Source: an uncultured bacterium (lineage in GTDB: Bacteria > Pseudomonadota > Alphaproteobacteria > Sphingomonadales > Sphingomonadaceae). From it: a stretch of DNA of 64,000 bases. Below the pieces are notes generated by a model, which was not told where the DNA came from, did not search any database, and worked only from the letters and a program-made list of their open reading frames with translations. A program made the translations under genes and the position numbers. The stretch spans positions 248,001 through 312,000 of the forward strand of contig CALOGB020000009.1 in NCBI GenBank assembly GCA_942636505.2, written 5' to 3'. Positions 56,191-64,000 of this stretch are shown one piece after another. Position 1 is the stretch's first letter. Each line of letters starts with the position of its first letter.

Positions 56191-57078
56191 TCAGGCGCGC
56201 ATGGCCGTCACGAACGCCTGGAAGGCGGCGGTGGGTTGGCGTCGGCTGGGATAATAAAGATGGTTCGGCGCCAGGGTCGGTGCCCAGCCGGTGAGCACCT
56301 CGACCAGCGTGCCGTCGGCCAGCTGTAGCGCGGCGTGTGGCAGCGGCAGGCAGGTTATGCCCAGCCCCGACACCGCGGCGTCGCGCATCACGTCGATGTC
56401 GTTGGTCGTAAAGTCACCGCGGACCGAACGCTCGAACGTCCGGCCATCCCGTTCGAATTCCCAACGGTGGACGATACCCGACGACGTGTACCGGTAACAC
56501 AGGCAACGATGCGCCGAGAGATCGTCGGGATCGACCGGTGCGGCACGCCCGGCGAGATAGGACGGGGCGGCGACGAAGACGAGCGGCACCGACGCGCTGA
56601 TCCGGACCGATATCATGTCGGCTTGCAAGCTTTGCGCGTGGCGGACTCCGCAATCGAAGCGGTCGGCGACGATGTCGACGAACCCGTCATCGACCACCAG
56701 TTCGACGGCAATGTCGGGATAGGCGCGCGCAAAGTCGGCCAGCCGCGGCAGGATGGCGTAGATCGCCGCGACCCGGTGCGCGCTGACCCGAATCCGTCCT
56801 GCCGGTCGTTCGCGGGCATTGTCCAGGTCCGCCAGCGCGCCCGCGACCGAGGCGATCGCCGGTCTCAACCGGGCCAGCAGTTCCTCGCCTGCGGGCGTCG
56901 GCGCCAGCGACCGGGTGGTACGGTCGAGCAGTCGAACGCCCAGTTTCGTCTCCAGCGATCGCATCGCATGGCTGAGCGCAGAGGCGGACAATCCCAGCCG
57001 GGTCGCCGCCCGTGCGAAACTGCCGGCCTCGACGATCGTCTCGAACACCGCGAGACCGGACCAGAGATCGCGATCCAT
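56191..57078 (-). CDS. LysR-family transcriptional regulator
   Basis: A 295-residue LTTR: N-terminal winged helix (LAVFETIVEAGSFARAATRL, ALSHAMRSLETKLGVRLLDR) and a C-terminal effector domain (RIRVSAHRVAAIYAILPRLA; SDLSAHRC-like strands near residue 190). It diverges from an aldo/keto reductase with 95 bases between starts, a typical LysR target arrangement. The effector is unknown. Confidence 0.93.
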   Translation of the reverse strand: MDRDLWSGLAVFETIVEAGSFARAATRLGLSASALSHAMRSLETKLGVRLLDRTTRSLAPTPAGEELLARLRPAIASVAGALADLDNARERPAGRIRVSAHRVAAIYAILPRLADFARAYPDIAVELVVDDGFVDIVADRFDCGVRHAQSLQADMISVRISASVPLVFVAAPSYLAGRAAPVDPDDLSAHRCLCYRYTSSGIVHRWEFERDGRTFERSVRGDFTTNDIDVMRDAAVSGLGITCLPLPHAALQLADGTLVEVLTGWAPTLAPNHLYYPSRRQPTAAFQAFVTAMRA

Positions 57079-57173
57079 TCGTGAACATCCTTCAGCAACC
57101 CATGCGCCTGAGACGATCTAATCCTCGGGCGGTCCGGCGTCCATCTGGAGGCGACACAGTGCAGGATGCCATC

Positions 57174-58277
57174 ATGAACCTCGACACCTACCGTCCGCTC
57201 GGCCGCTCCGGCCTGCTCGTCAGCCCGCTGGCGCTCGGGACGATGACCTTCGGCACGCCGCGCTGGGGGTTGGACGAGCGAGGCAGCCGCGTGGTGTTCG
57301 ATCGCTACACCGATCTCGGCGGCAATTTCGTGGATACCGCCGACGTCTACGCGGGGGGCCGATCCGAAGAAATGGTCGGCGCGTTCGTCGCCGCGCAATC
57401 GTCGCGCGACCGGATCGTCATCGCGACGAAATCCGGGTTCGCTACCGGCCGCGGCTATCATGCGGGCGGCAATGGCGCACGCCACATACTGGCCTCGGTC
57501 GAGGGATCGCTCCGACGGCTCAAGACGGATTTCATCGACCTGTACTGGGTGCATGTCTGGGACGGCGTCACCCCCGCCGAAGAACTGCTGCGGACGATGA
57601 CCGCGCTCGTCGCAGCGGGCAAGGTCCGCTATTGGGGCATATCCAATACGCCTGCGTGGTATGTCGCCGAACTCGCCACCCTGGCCCGCGTCCAGGGTCA
57701 TCCGGCGCCGATCGGCCTGCAATATTTCTACTCGCTGGTCGAGCGTGGGGTCGAGGCCGAGCACCTGCCGCTCGCGCGGTCGGCGGGCATGGGCCTCGTT
57801 CCCTGGAGCCCCCTCGCCTACGGCTTGCTGACCGGCAAGTACGACCGTACCACCGTCGAGGCGGGTCCGAAGCGGGCGGGTGGCGTCCCCAACCAGGCCG
57901 GGCCGGACGACACCGCGCGACCCGCGGACGACAAGCGGCTCGACGGCGACAATCCGTTCGGCGACACGCTGTTCACCGAACGTAACTGGCAGATCCTCGA
58001 AATACTCAAGCGCATCGCAGGCGAGATCGGCGAGACGCCGGCACGCGTCGCGCTGTCCTGGGTGGTCGGGCAGCCGGGAGTCGCATCGACGTTGATGGGC
58101 GTGAGCCGACCCGAACAGGTGACCGACAACGTCGCCGCACTCGGCCTTCGCCTGCCGCCGGAGCACCGTGCCGCGCTCGATGCGGTGAGCGGCGGCAACC
58201 TGCCGTTTCTCTACGGCCTGTTCCAACCTGCCGTGCGCAACCAGGTCGTCTTCGGCGGGGGAGATGTCCGAAGCTGA
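57174..58277 (+). CDS. Aldo/keto reductase
   Basis: A 367-residue AKR: YRPLGRSGLLVSPLALGTMT, the tetrad Asp/Tyr in GNFVDTADVYAGGRSEEM, Lys in RDRIVIATKSGF, His in DLYWVHVWDG, then RYWGISNTPAWYVAEL and NADPH-binding WSPLAYGLLTGKY. It reduces aldehydes or ketones with NADPH; substrate unknown. Divergent LysR gene is the likely regulator. ATG 57174 follows an AGGA about ten bases upstream; the GTG-rich extension has no support. Followed by a stem-loop at 58289. Confidence 0.92.
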   Translation: MNLDTYRPLGRSGLLVSPLALGTMTFGTPRWGLDERGSRVVFDRYTDLGGNFVDTADVYAGGRSEEMVGAFVAAQSSRDRIVIATKSGFATGRGYHAGGNGARHILASVEGSLRRLKTDFIDLYWVHVWDGVTPAEELLRTMTALVAAGKVRYWGISNTPAWYVAELATLARVQGHPAPIGLQYFYSLVERGVEAEHLPLARSAGMGLVPWSPLAYGLLTGKYDRTTVEAGPKRAGGVPNQAGPDDTARPADDKRLDGDNPFGDTLFTERNWQILEILKRIAGEIGETPARVALSWVVGQPGVASTLMGVSRPEQVTDNVAALGLRLPPEHRAALDAVSGGNLPFLYGLFQPAVRNQVVFGGGDVRS

Positions 58278-58288
58278 AGCTTCATCCT

Positions 58289-58330
58289 GGAGCCGGCAAC
58301 GTGGGACGAAATCTGCGTTGGTCCGGCTCC
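58289..58330. other. Stem-loop after the aldo/keto reductase gene
   Basis: GGAGCCGG-CAACG (58289-58301) pairs with CGTTG-GT-CCGGCTCC (58316-58330), 13 base pairs with a two-base bulge and a 14-base loop. No T-run follows, so it may be a transcription attenuator or an mRNA stabiliser rather than a strong terminator. Confidence 0.45.
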
Positions 58331-58404
58331 AATCGACAATCTTCGCGTTTGAGAATGTCCGGTCCGCTGCACGCTTGGGTGTTGCTTGCCGGCATGGGGG
58401 TATC

Positions 58405-59349
58405 ATGCGGATTGGGATCATCGGCGCGGGGATGGCGGGCCTGTCTTGTGCGCATGCGCTACGCGGCCAAGGTCATCACCCCGTCCTGTTCGACAAGGGT
58501 CGCGGGCCCGGCGGCAGGATGTCGACGCGCCGGATCGACACGCCGCTGGGTGAGGCTGCGTTCGATCACGGCGCGCAATATCTCACGGCGCGCGATCCCG
58601 CCTTCGTCGCGCAGGTCGATCGTTGGGCGCAGGCGGGCCACGTCGCGCGCTGGTCGCCTGCTGGCCCGGATGCCTGGGTCGGGACGCCAGCGATGAATGC
58701 GCCGGTCCGTGCGATGGCGGGCGACCTGGATGTTCGATGGAACATGGCGATCGACAGCGTCTCGCATGACGGCGACTGGCGGATCGGGGGCGAGCGGTTC
58801 GATGTGGCGATCGTCGCGGTACCCGCAGAACAGGTCGCGCCCCTGATCGCAACTCATGACGGTGCGCTCGCCGACGCGGCCCACTCCGCGGTGTCCGATC
58901 CCTGCTGGACCGTCATGGCGGCGTTCGATGGTCCGGTGCCGCTCGAATACGACCGGGTGACGGACCTGGGGGCCATCGGATCCGCCGTCCGCAACTCGGC
59001 CAAGCCCGGGCGGACCGGACCGGAGGCGTGGGTGCTCCAGGCCAGCGCAGACTGGTCACGCGAGCATCTTGAAGATACGCCGGATATGGTCGAACAGGCA
59101 TTGCTCGCAGCATTCGCGGACCACATCGGCGCCGCGTCGCCTGCTATCATCGCGACCAGCGCCCATCGCTGGCGGTATGCAAAGACCAACGCGCTGGACC
59201 GCGGTGCGTTCTGGAACGCGGACATCCAACTGGGCGCATGCGGCGACTGGCTCCTCGGCCCCCGGATCGAAGCCGCTTGGCTATCCGGGCAGCGGCTTGC
59301 GACACTCGTTGGTCCAACCGGATCAACTGCCGCTGAAGGAGGTCACTGA
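58405..59349 (+). CDS. Renalase-like FAD-dependent oxidoreductase
   Basis: A 314-residue flavoprotein: dinucleotide motif GIIGAGMAGLSCAHAL at the N-terminus, FDKGRGPGGRMSTRR, HGAQYLTARD, and a C-terminal FAD contact GDWLLGPRIEAAWLSGQRLA. This pattern matches bacterial renalase-like NAD(P)H/FAD oxidases that repair isomeric dihydronicotinamides, although other amine oxidases share it. Start at 58405, with GGGGGT as the ribosome-binding candidate. Single gene between an aldo/keto reductase and the MerC-like gene. Confidence 0.85.
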   Translation: MRIGIIGAGMAGLSCAHALRGQGHHPVLFDKGRGPGGRMSTRRIDTPLGEAAFDHGAQYLTARDPAFVAQVDRWAQAGHVARWSPAGPDAWVGTPAMNAPVRAMAGDLDVRWNMAIDSVSHDGDWRIGGERFDVAIVAVPAEQVAPLIATHDGALADAAHSAVSDPCWTVMAAFDGPVPLEYDRVTDLGAIGSAVRNSAKPGRTGPEAWVLQASADWSREHLEDTPDMVEQALLAAFADHIGAASPAIIATSAHRWRYAKTNALDRGAFWNADIQLGACGDWLLGPRIEAAWLSGQRLATLVGPTGSTAAEGGH

Positions 59350-59477
59350 GACCTACCTCGCGCTGTTGAAGCGCCCTTCCCCGCCTGAATCATCTCGATC
59401 TGTGCGGGCTGGAGAAGCCGACCGAAATTGCAACACTGCCGCCACTATCGGTGTTCACGAACTGCCGCCTGTGATCT

Positions 59478-59894
59478 TCATCTCGGTATTCCGGGTATTG
59501 GATCCGGGTCGCCGCAGCTATGCCGCAACCGCAGATTGGTCACATGCGCGAGCGCTACGAAGATGCCGCCAGTCACCGTGACGGCAATTTCGACGCCGCC
59601 TTCCCGCAGTGCGAAGGCCCCTATCGTCATCAGACCCAACCCGACGCCGCCAAGGAACAGCGGCCACGACGCCGCGTGGCGCGCGCGTCCGCCGACCAGT
59701 GCGATCGCCGCCATTGGTGCCGCGAACAGCAGCACCCAGCGGTGGAAGCTCTCGGGTATGACGATGAACGCAGACACGGCCGGTAGTGCTGCCAACAGGA
59801 GCGGCAACGCGAGACAGTGAACCATGCACGCCGCCGATCCCGCCATGGCCGCACGATCGAGCCAATCCATTCCGTACGTCCGCATCGTTCTCAT
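59478..59894 (-). CDS. MerC-domain membrane protein in the zinc divergon
   Basis: A 138-residue protein with about four spans: Cys 23 and Cys 27 in AGSAACMVHCLALP (with His 26), then AFIVIPESFHRWVLLFAAPM, GGRARHAASWPLFLGGVGLG and IAVTVTGGIFVALAHVTNLR. This is the MerC layout of two cysteines in the first span. The start is uncertain: ATG 59894 is proposed; 59885 and 59870 are alternatives, and an upstream frame rich in His/Asp/Cys (MYHYDDDGGC) would overlap the Zur box. A role in zinc handling is inferred from the shared promoter region. Confidence 0.75.
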   Translation of the reverse strand: MRTMRTYGMDWLDRAAMAGSAACMVHCLALPLLLAALPAVSAFIVIPESFHRWVLLFAAPMAAIALVGGRARHAASWPLFLGGVGLGLMTIGAFALREGGVEIAVTVTGGIFVALAHVTNLRLRHSCGDPDPIPGIPR

Positions 59895-59895
59895 C

Positions 59896-59925
59896 TTGCC
59901 ACAACCACCATCATCATCGTAATGA
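59896..59925 (+). promoter_or_regulatory. Candidate promoter of the COG0523-DUF1826 operon
   Basis: TTGCCA (59896-59901), 18-base spacer, TAATGA (59920-59925). The predicted start near 59932 falls inside the Zur-like palindrome, the usual position for repression. Computed by eye. Confidence 0.4.
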
Positions 59926-59938
59926 TACATCATATCAT
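59922..59938. promoter_or_regulatory. Zur box between the MerC-like gene and the COG0523 GTPase
   Basis: ATGATA-CATCA-TATCAT, six-base arms with a five-base spacer. It matches 12 of 16 positions of the proteobacterial Zur palindrome ATGTTATANTATAACAT. It lies 19 bases before the GTPase ATG and 28 bases before the proposed MerC-like start. Zur with zinc would hold both genes off. Zur binding is inference. Confidence 0.65.
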
Positions 59939-59956
59939 AGCGTATGAGGTTGGTCG

Positions 59957-61174
59957 ATGGTGCAAGATGCAAAGCCGCTGTTACCCGTGACGGTCCTGTC
60001 CGGGTTCCTCGGTGCCGGAAAGACAACGCTCCTCAATCACATCCTCGCCAACCGGGAGGGCCGGCGCGTGGCGGTGATCGTCAACGACATGTCGGAGGTG
60101 AACATCGACGCCGACCTGGTACGCAGCGGCGATACGGCCTTGTCGCGCGGCGAGGACACGCTGGTCGAGATGACCAATGGCTGCATCTGCTGCACGCTAC
60201 GCGAGGACCTGCTGGTCGAGGTGCGCGCGCTGGCCGATGCCGGGCGGTTCGACTGCCTGGTGATCGAGAGCACCGGCATCTCCGAGCCGCTGCCGGTCGC
60301 CGCAACCTTCTCGTTCGAGGACGAACAGGGCGAAAGCCTGTCGGATGTCGCGCGGCTCGACACGATGGTAACGGTGGTCGACGCCGCCAATTTGCTGCGC
60401 GACTATGCGAGCACCGACTTCCTTGCCGACCGAGGCGAGGCACTTGGCGACGACGATCGCCGCAGCCTGGTTGGGCTGCTCGTCGAGCAGATCGAGTTCG
60501 CGGACGTGATCGTCATCACCAAGGCCGATCTCGTCGACGCCGCGCAATTGGCGACCGTCCGCAAGCTGGTGGCGTCGCTCAACGCCGATGCGCGCATCGT
60601 CGAGGCACGCCACGGACACGTACCGCTCGACTCGGTGATCGAGACCGGCCTGTTCGACGACGAGAAGGCGGAACTGCACCCGCTCTGGGCCAAGGAACTC
60701 TACGGCCATGCCGATCATCGTCCCGAGAGCGAGGAATACGGCGTCGAGAGCTTCGTCTACCGGGCTCGCGCGCCGTTCGATCCGGTCAAATTCCACTCCT
60801 TCTCACGTGGCGGCTGGCCGGGTGTGGTCCGCGCGAAGGGGCATTTCTGGCTGGCGACCCGTCCAGACTGGTGCGGCGAACTCGCGCAGGCCGGAGCGCA
60901 GTCGGTGACGGAGGCGCTGGGCCGCTGGTGGGCGTGCGTACCGGAAACGAAGCGCCCGAGCGGCGACGCGTGGGACCGGATGGTCGCGGCGAAATGGTCG
61001 CCGATCTGGGGCGACCGACGGCAGGAACTGGTCTTCATCGGCATCGACATGGACGAGGCCGAGATCAGGCGTCGCCTCGATGCGTGCCTCGTGCCCGCCG
61101 CCGCGTTCACGCCCCGGCTGTGGGAGGGGCTGCCCGATCCGTTCCCGGCCTGGGGCGTGCGGGAGATGGCGTGA
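59957..61174 (+). CDS. COG0523-family GTPase, zinc metallochaperone type
   Basis: A 405-residue G3E GTPase of the COG0523 (CobW/YciC/ZNG1) family: Walker A in [16 protein letters not shown] (16-30), the metal-binding motif GCICC (75-79), [21 protein letters not shown] and a C-terminal domain. The subgroup near Zur boxes delivers zinc to essential enzymes during zinc starvation. GAGG precedes the ATG at 59957, only 19 bases after a Zur-like box. Its stop overlaps the next gene (TGATG). ATP/GTP-dependent loading is family knowledge; the client protein is unknown. Confidence 0.93.
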   Translation: MVQDAKPLLPVTVLSGFLGAGKTTLLNHILANREGRRVAVIVNDMSEVNIDADLVRSGDTALSRGEDTLVEMTNGCICCTLREDLLVEVRALADAGRFDCLVIESTGISEPLPVAATFSFEDEQGESLSDVARLDTMVTVVDAANLLRDYASTDFLADRGEALGDDDRRSLVGLLVEQIEFADVIVITKADLVDAAQLATVRKLVASLNADARIVEARHGHVPLDSVIETGLFDDEKAELHPLWAKELYGHADHRPESEEYGVESFVYRARAPFDPVKFHSFSRGGWPGVVRAKGHFWLATRPDWCGELAQAGAQSVTEALGRWWACVPETKRPSGDAWDRMVAAKWSPIWGDRRQELVFIGIDMDEAEIRRRLDACLVPAAAFTPRLWEGLPDPFPAWGVREMA

Positions 61175-61815
61175 TGAACGGCGCGTCGATACTCGCGCCA
61201 GTCCGCTCGCACGTTCACCGCGCGCCGACCGTCGAGGCTTTCGCGGCGATCCTCGATCCCGACGTGAATCTCGCAATCTGGGAGCGTCCTTCGATGCCCT
61301 CGGTCGGATCGCTGGACGGTTTCGGCACGATCCCGATCACGGCAACGGTCGATCGCGCGCATGCCGCACTGATCGATGCGTTCGCGCAGCAGCCGCCCGC
61401 CGCCTGGCATTCGGACATCGCAGCGGACATCGCTGCGCTGGCCGAGTCCTTCGCGGCGATCATGAACCTGTCGCACGTCGTGATCCGGTTGGAGCGCGTG
61501 GTGGGCGACGCCTGCAAACGCTGGCATGCGGATTACGTGTCCGTCCGGCTGATCTGCACCTATCGCGGGTCGGGGACGCAGTGGATCGAACGATCGGTAG
61601 AGACCGCCGATGCGCCGGCTGTCGAGACACCGCGATCGCTCGCTACCGGTACGGTCGGCCTGTTCAAGGGCCGTATCCTGGCCGGCGAGCAGGCGATCGT
61701 CCACCGTTCGCCGCCGATCCCGGGCACTGGCGAGGAGCGGTTGCTGCTCGTGATCGACGGTCCGCCGCCAGCGGAGACTGCTGCGCTGTGGGAGCGGGCG
61801 ATGCAACGTGGCTGA
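61174..61815 (+). CDS. DUF1826 domain protein
   Basis: A 213-residue protein starting at 61174 inside the stop codon of the GTPase gene, so translation is coupled. FAAILDPDVNLAIWERP, SFAAIMNLSHVVIRLERVVG, CKRWHADYVSVRLICTYRGS and ETPRSLATGTVGLFKGRILA with HRSPPIPG match DUF1826, which is often found next to COG0523 genes. H and D residues in KRWHADYVSVR and QAIVHRSPP could bind a metal. The role is unknown; it probably works with the GTPase under zinc limitation. Confidence 0.88.
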   Translation: MNGASILAPVRSHVHRAPTVEAFAAILDPDVNLAIWERPSMPSVGSLDGFGTIPITATVDRAHAALIDAFAQQPPAAWHSDIAADIAALAESFAAIMNLSHVVIRLERVVGDACKRWHADYVSVRLICTYRGSGTQWIERSVETADAPAVETPRSLATGTVGLFKGRILAGEQAIVHRSPPIPGTGEERLLLVIDGPPPAETAALWERAMQRG

Positions 61816-61899
61816 CATATTCGCGGCCCATTATCGTCACGCGATCGGTGGGCGCCTTCTCACGACTCCCATGATCCAAGCCATCAGGATGACGACCGC

Positions 61900-62700
61900 A
61901 TGACCCGTTTACCGCTTATCCTCGCCGTCACGCTGGCTGGCCTCGGTGCCGTCGCCGGTGCGCAGCAGGCGCCAATCCTCGCCAATGCGCCGGCAGGATA
62001 TTTAAAGCCGGACGCGTTCGATGTGTTGGCCGTGCTGCCGCCTGCGCCGAAGTCGACCGATCCTCGCGGTCTCGCCGACCGCGCGATTTTCAAGGCGACG
62101 CGGGCTTTGCAGGGCAGTCCGCGCTGGGCGATGGCCACCAGCGACGTGAAGTCCGCGCCCGCCGACCTGTTCCGCGACTTCAGTTGCGCCATGGGGATCG
62201 CGATGACGCCTGAAAACGCGCCGCGGACCGCCGCGCTGCTGCGGCGCGCAATGTTCGACACCGGGCGCCAGACCGGCATCGCCAAGACCTTCTACAAGCG
62301 GCAGCGGCCGTTCCTGATCGACCGCGGACCGATCTGCCAGCCCGCCGCCGAGGTCGCGGACAGCTATGATTATCCGTCGGGCCATACGACCGCCGGCTGG
62401 ACGATGGCGACCTTGATCGCGCAGATCGCCCCCGATCGTGCAACCGCGCTTCTCGCGCGCGGTCGGGCGTACGGCGAAAGCCGGATCGTGTGCGGCGTCC
62501 ACAATGCCAGCGCGGTCGATGCGGGGCGGCTGTCGGCCTCGTCGACCCTGACCGCCATGCAGGGCGATCCGGCCTTCACCGCCGATCTCGCCGCAGCCAG
62601 ACAGGAGATCGCGGCGCTCCGACAGCTCGGCGGCGCGGCGAAACCCGATACGGCCCAGTGCACACGCGAAGCGGCACTCGTCGCCCAGCCCCTCTACTGA
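61900..62700 (+). CDS. Class A-type acid phosphatase (PAP2 superfamily)
   Basis: A 266-residue secreted phosphatase. Signal peptide (LPLILAVTLAGLGAVAGAQQ), then KRQRPF (motif 1), YDYPSGHTTAGW (motif 2 PSGH) and GESRIVCGVHNASAVDAGR (motif 3 SRX5HX3D), the complete PAP2/non-specific acid-phosphatase active site. It would release phosphate from organic phosphates in the periplasm. It starts 84 bases after the DUF1826 gene and is followed 10 bases later by a PhoD-type phosphatase, so the two probably form one phosphate-scavenging unit. Confidence 0.9.
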   Translation: MTRLPLILAVTLAGLGAVAGAQQAPILANAPAGYLKPDAFDVLAVLPPAPKSTDPRGLADRAIFKATRALQGSPRWAMATSDVKSAPADLFRDFSCAMGIAMTPENAPRTAALLRRAMFDTGRQTGIAKTFYKRQRPFLIDRGPICQPAAEVADSYDYPSGHTTAGWTMATLIAQIAPDRATALLARGRAYGESRIVCGVHNASAVDAGRLSASSTLTAMQGDPAFTADLAAARQEIAALRQLGGAAKPDTAQCTREAALVAQPLY

Positions 62701-62710
62701 CGAGACACTC

Positions 62711-64000
62711 ATGACCGACACGACCGGCTCGCGCCTGCTGCTCAATCGTCGCACCATGATCGGCGCCACTGCCGCGATGATCGGCGCCCCCGCGATCCTG
62801 CGCGCGCAGCAGCTGTTTTCCGCCTACCCGTTTCGCCTCGGCATCGCGGCGGGCGATCCGGCTGCGGACGGCTTCGTCATCTGGACCCGGCTCGCCCCCG
62901 ATCCGCTGGCCGAGCATGGCGGCATGCCGATGCAGCCGGTCGAGGTGGAGTGGCAGGTTGCGACCGATCCGCGCTTTGCGACCCCGGTGGCCGGCGGCAA
63001 AGCGCTGGCGCGTCCCGAACTCGCGCACTCGGTCCATGTCGAGGTTGCCGGACTGCTACCCGATCGGCCGTATTGGTATCGGTTCACGGTCGGCAACGAG
63101 CGTTCGACCGCGGGATGCGCGCGCACCCTGCCGATCGCCGGCGCGTCGCTCGACCGACTGCGTTTTGCGGTCGCCGGCTGCCAGAATTACGAAGACGGGC
63201 TCTACACCGCCTATCTCCACCTCGCGGCGGAAGAGCCGGCGTTCGTCTTCCACTATGGCGACTATATCTACGAGGGCCGAAGCGCGCCGATGCCGGTCGG
63301 CTATGACGGCAAGCCCCGCCGCTTCGTCCGCGAGCATGCCGGGCAAAAGCTGTTCGACCTCGCCGATTATCGCCGCCGCTACGCCCAGTACAAGACCGAC
63401 CCCGACTTGCAGGCCGCACATGCCGCAGCCGCATGGTTCGTAACGTTCGACGATCACGAAATCGAGAACAACTGGGTCGGCGAGATCGACCAGGAGAAGG
63501 ATCCGCCCGAAGTGTTCGCGCTGCGCCGGGCCGCCGCGTTCCAGGCCTATTACGAGCACATGCCGCTGCGCCGCTCGGCCTTTCCGGGGCCCGCCGGCAT
63601 GCAGATCTATCGCCGGGCGACGATCGGCAATCTGCTCGACCTGCATTTGCTCGACACGCGCCAATTCCGGACCGATCAGCCGTGCGACGACGGCTTCAAG
63701 ACACGCTGTGCCGGCTGGGCCGACCCTGCCGCCCAAGTGATGGGACGGACCCAGGAGGCGTGGCTCGGCACCGCCCTGAAGCAGAAGAAGGCCCGCTGGA
63801 ACGCGCTGGCGCAACAGGTGATGATGATGCCGCTCGACCGGCGGACCGGCGACGAACCCGCACCGATCCGCAACATGGACAGCTGGGGCGGCTACGACGC
63901 GCCGCGCGAACGCGTGCTGAAGATGGTCGAAGGGCTCGGCAACACGGTCGTGCTGACCGGCGACGAGCATCAGAATTATGCAGGCGTGCTGCGTACCGAA
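62711..64000 (+). CDS. phoD: PhoD-type alkaline phosphatase, C-terminus cut by window edge
   Basis: 430 residues are visible; the gene continues beyond the right edge. A twin-arginine signal (LLNRRTMIGATAAMIGAPAI) precedes the PhoD N-terminal domain (FRLGIAAGDPAADGFVIWTR) and the metallophosphatase core: AGCQNYEDGLY, HYGDYIYEG, VTFDDHEIENNW, LLDLHLLDTRQFR and VVLTGDEHQNY near the end. Exported folded by the Tat system; calcium- and iron-dependent in studied relatives. Ten bases downstream of the acid phosphatase gene. Confidence 0.93.
   Translation, partial: MTDTTGSRLLLNRRTMIGATAAMIGAPAILRAQQLFSAYPFRLGIAAGDPAADGFVIWTRLAPDPLAEHGGMPMQPVEVEWQVATDPRFATPVAGGKALARPELAHSVHVEVAGLLPDRPYWYRFTVGNERSTAGCARTLPIAGASLDRLRFAVAGCQNYEDGLYTAYLHLAAEEPAFVFHYGDYIYEGRSAPMPVGYDGKPRRFVREHAGQKLFDLADYRRRYAQYKTDPDLQAAHAAAAWFVTFDDHEIENNWVGEIDQEKDPPEVFALRRAAAFQAYYEHMPLRRSAFPGPAGMQIYRRATIGNLLDLHLLDTRQFRTDQPCDDGFKTRCAGWADPAAQVMGRTQEAWLGTALKQKKARWNALAQQVMMMPLDRRTGDEPAPIRNMDSWGGYDAPRERVLKMVEGLGNTVVLTGDEHQNYAGVLRTE

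Noticed and set aside
59970..61815. A 600-codon frame running through the GTPase gene in another phase and joined to DUF1826
   Set aside because: The first two thirds is an Arg-rich out-of-frame reading of the COG0523 gene; only the part from 61174 onward encodes DUF1826.

Overview
The window is chromosomal DNA of a GC-rich alphaproteobacterium, most likely Sphingomonas or a close Sphingomonadaceae relative. This rests on recognising the protein families and gene orders; no search was run. Typical features are a large Oar-type TonB-dependent receptor, yajC-secD-secF followed by a Mth938-type gene, hslV-hslU, BamD-RecN, a GCS2-type glutamate-cysteine ligase, a short class I mannose-6-phosphate isomerase, and intergenic spaces full of palindromic repeats. 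About 70 protein genes and one tRNA-Pro(GGG) are supported. Both edges cut genes: a fumarylacetoacetate-hydrolase-family gene on the left and a PhoD-type phosphatase on the right. There is no rRNA, CRISPR array, transposase or prophage structural block. 

Layout. 0-6.4 kb: Crp/Fnr regulator, RhlE-like RNA helicase, nitroreductase and the HslVU protease. 6.7-7.6 kb: an isolated endolysin-holin pair of the gene-transfer-agent lysis type. 8-16 kb: MaeB malic enzyme, tRNA-Pro, the YajC-SecD-SecF export module and a GT4 glycosyltransferase. 16-24 kb: ManA, BamD, RecN, a Tat-type SDR and LigA. 24-30 kb: TonB-dependent receptor, a LytS/LytTR-type two-component pair and a SleB-like hydrolase. 31-39 kb: ABC-F ATPase, L,D-transpeptidase, TypA with a structured 3-prime UTR, a zinc protease and an MDR-type reductase. 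39.6-41.9 kb: a TelA operon with a membrane partner, a tiny zinc-ribbon-like protein missed by length filters, and a decayed copy of the partner gene's 3-prime end. 42-50 kb: IMPase, PmbA, UbiA, RsmE, GshA and an ICMT-type membrane methyltransferase. 50-64 kb: a more accessory stretch (RMD1, DUF2490, hydrolases, a TIGR02594 protein, a LysR/aldo-keto reductase pair, a renalase-like flavoprotein), ending with a probable Zur-controlled zinc-starvation divergon (MerC-like / COG0523 GTPase / DUF1826) and a periplasmic phosphatase pair. 

The most interesting points are the GTA-type lysis cassette with a perfect palindrome in front of it, the Zur-box divergon, the TelA operon with its small partner and gene remnant, the cloverleaf-like typA 3-prime UTR that ends in a terminator, and a family of about 107-bp inverted-repeat elements with a conserved core, present six times in 35 kb. 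At least seven repeat families fill intergenic spaces up to 49.15 kb, and none was seen after that point.
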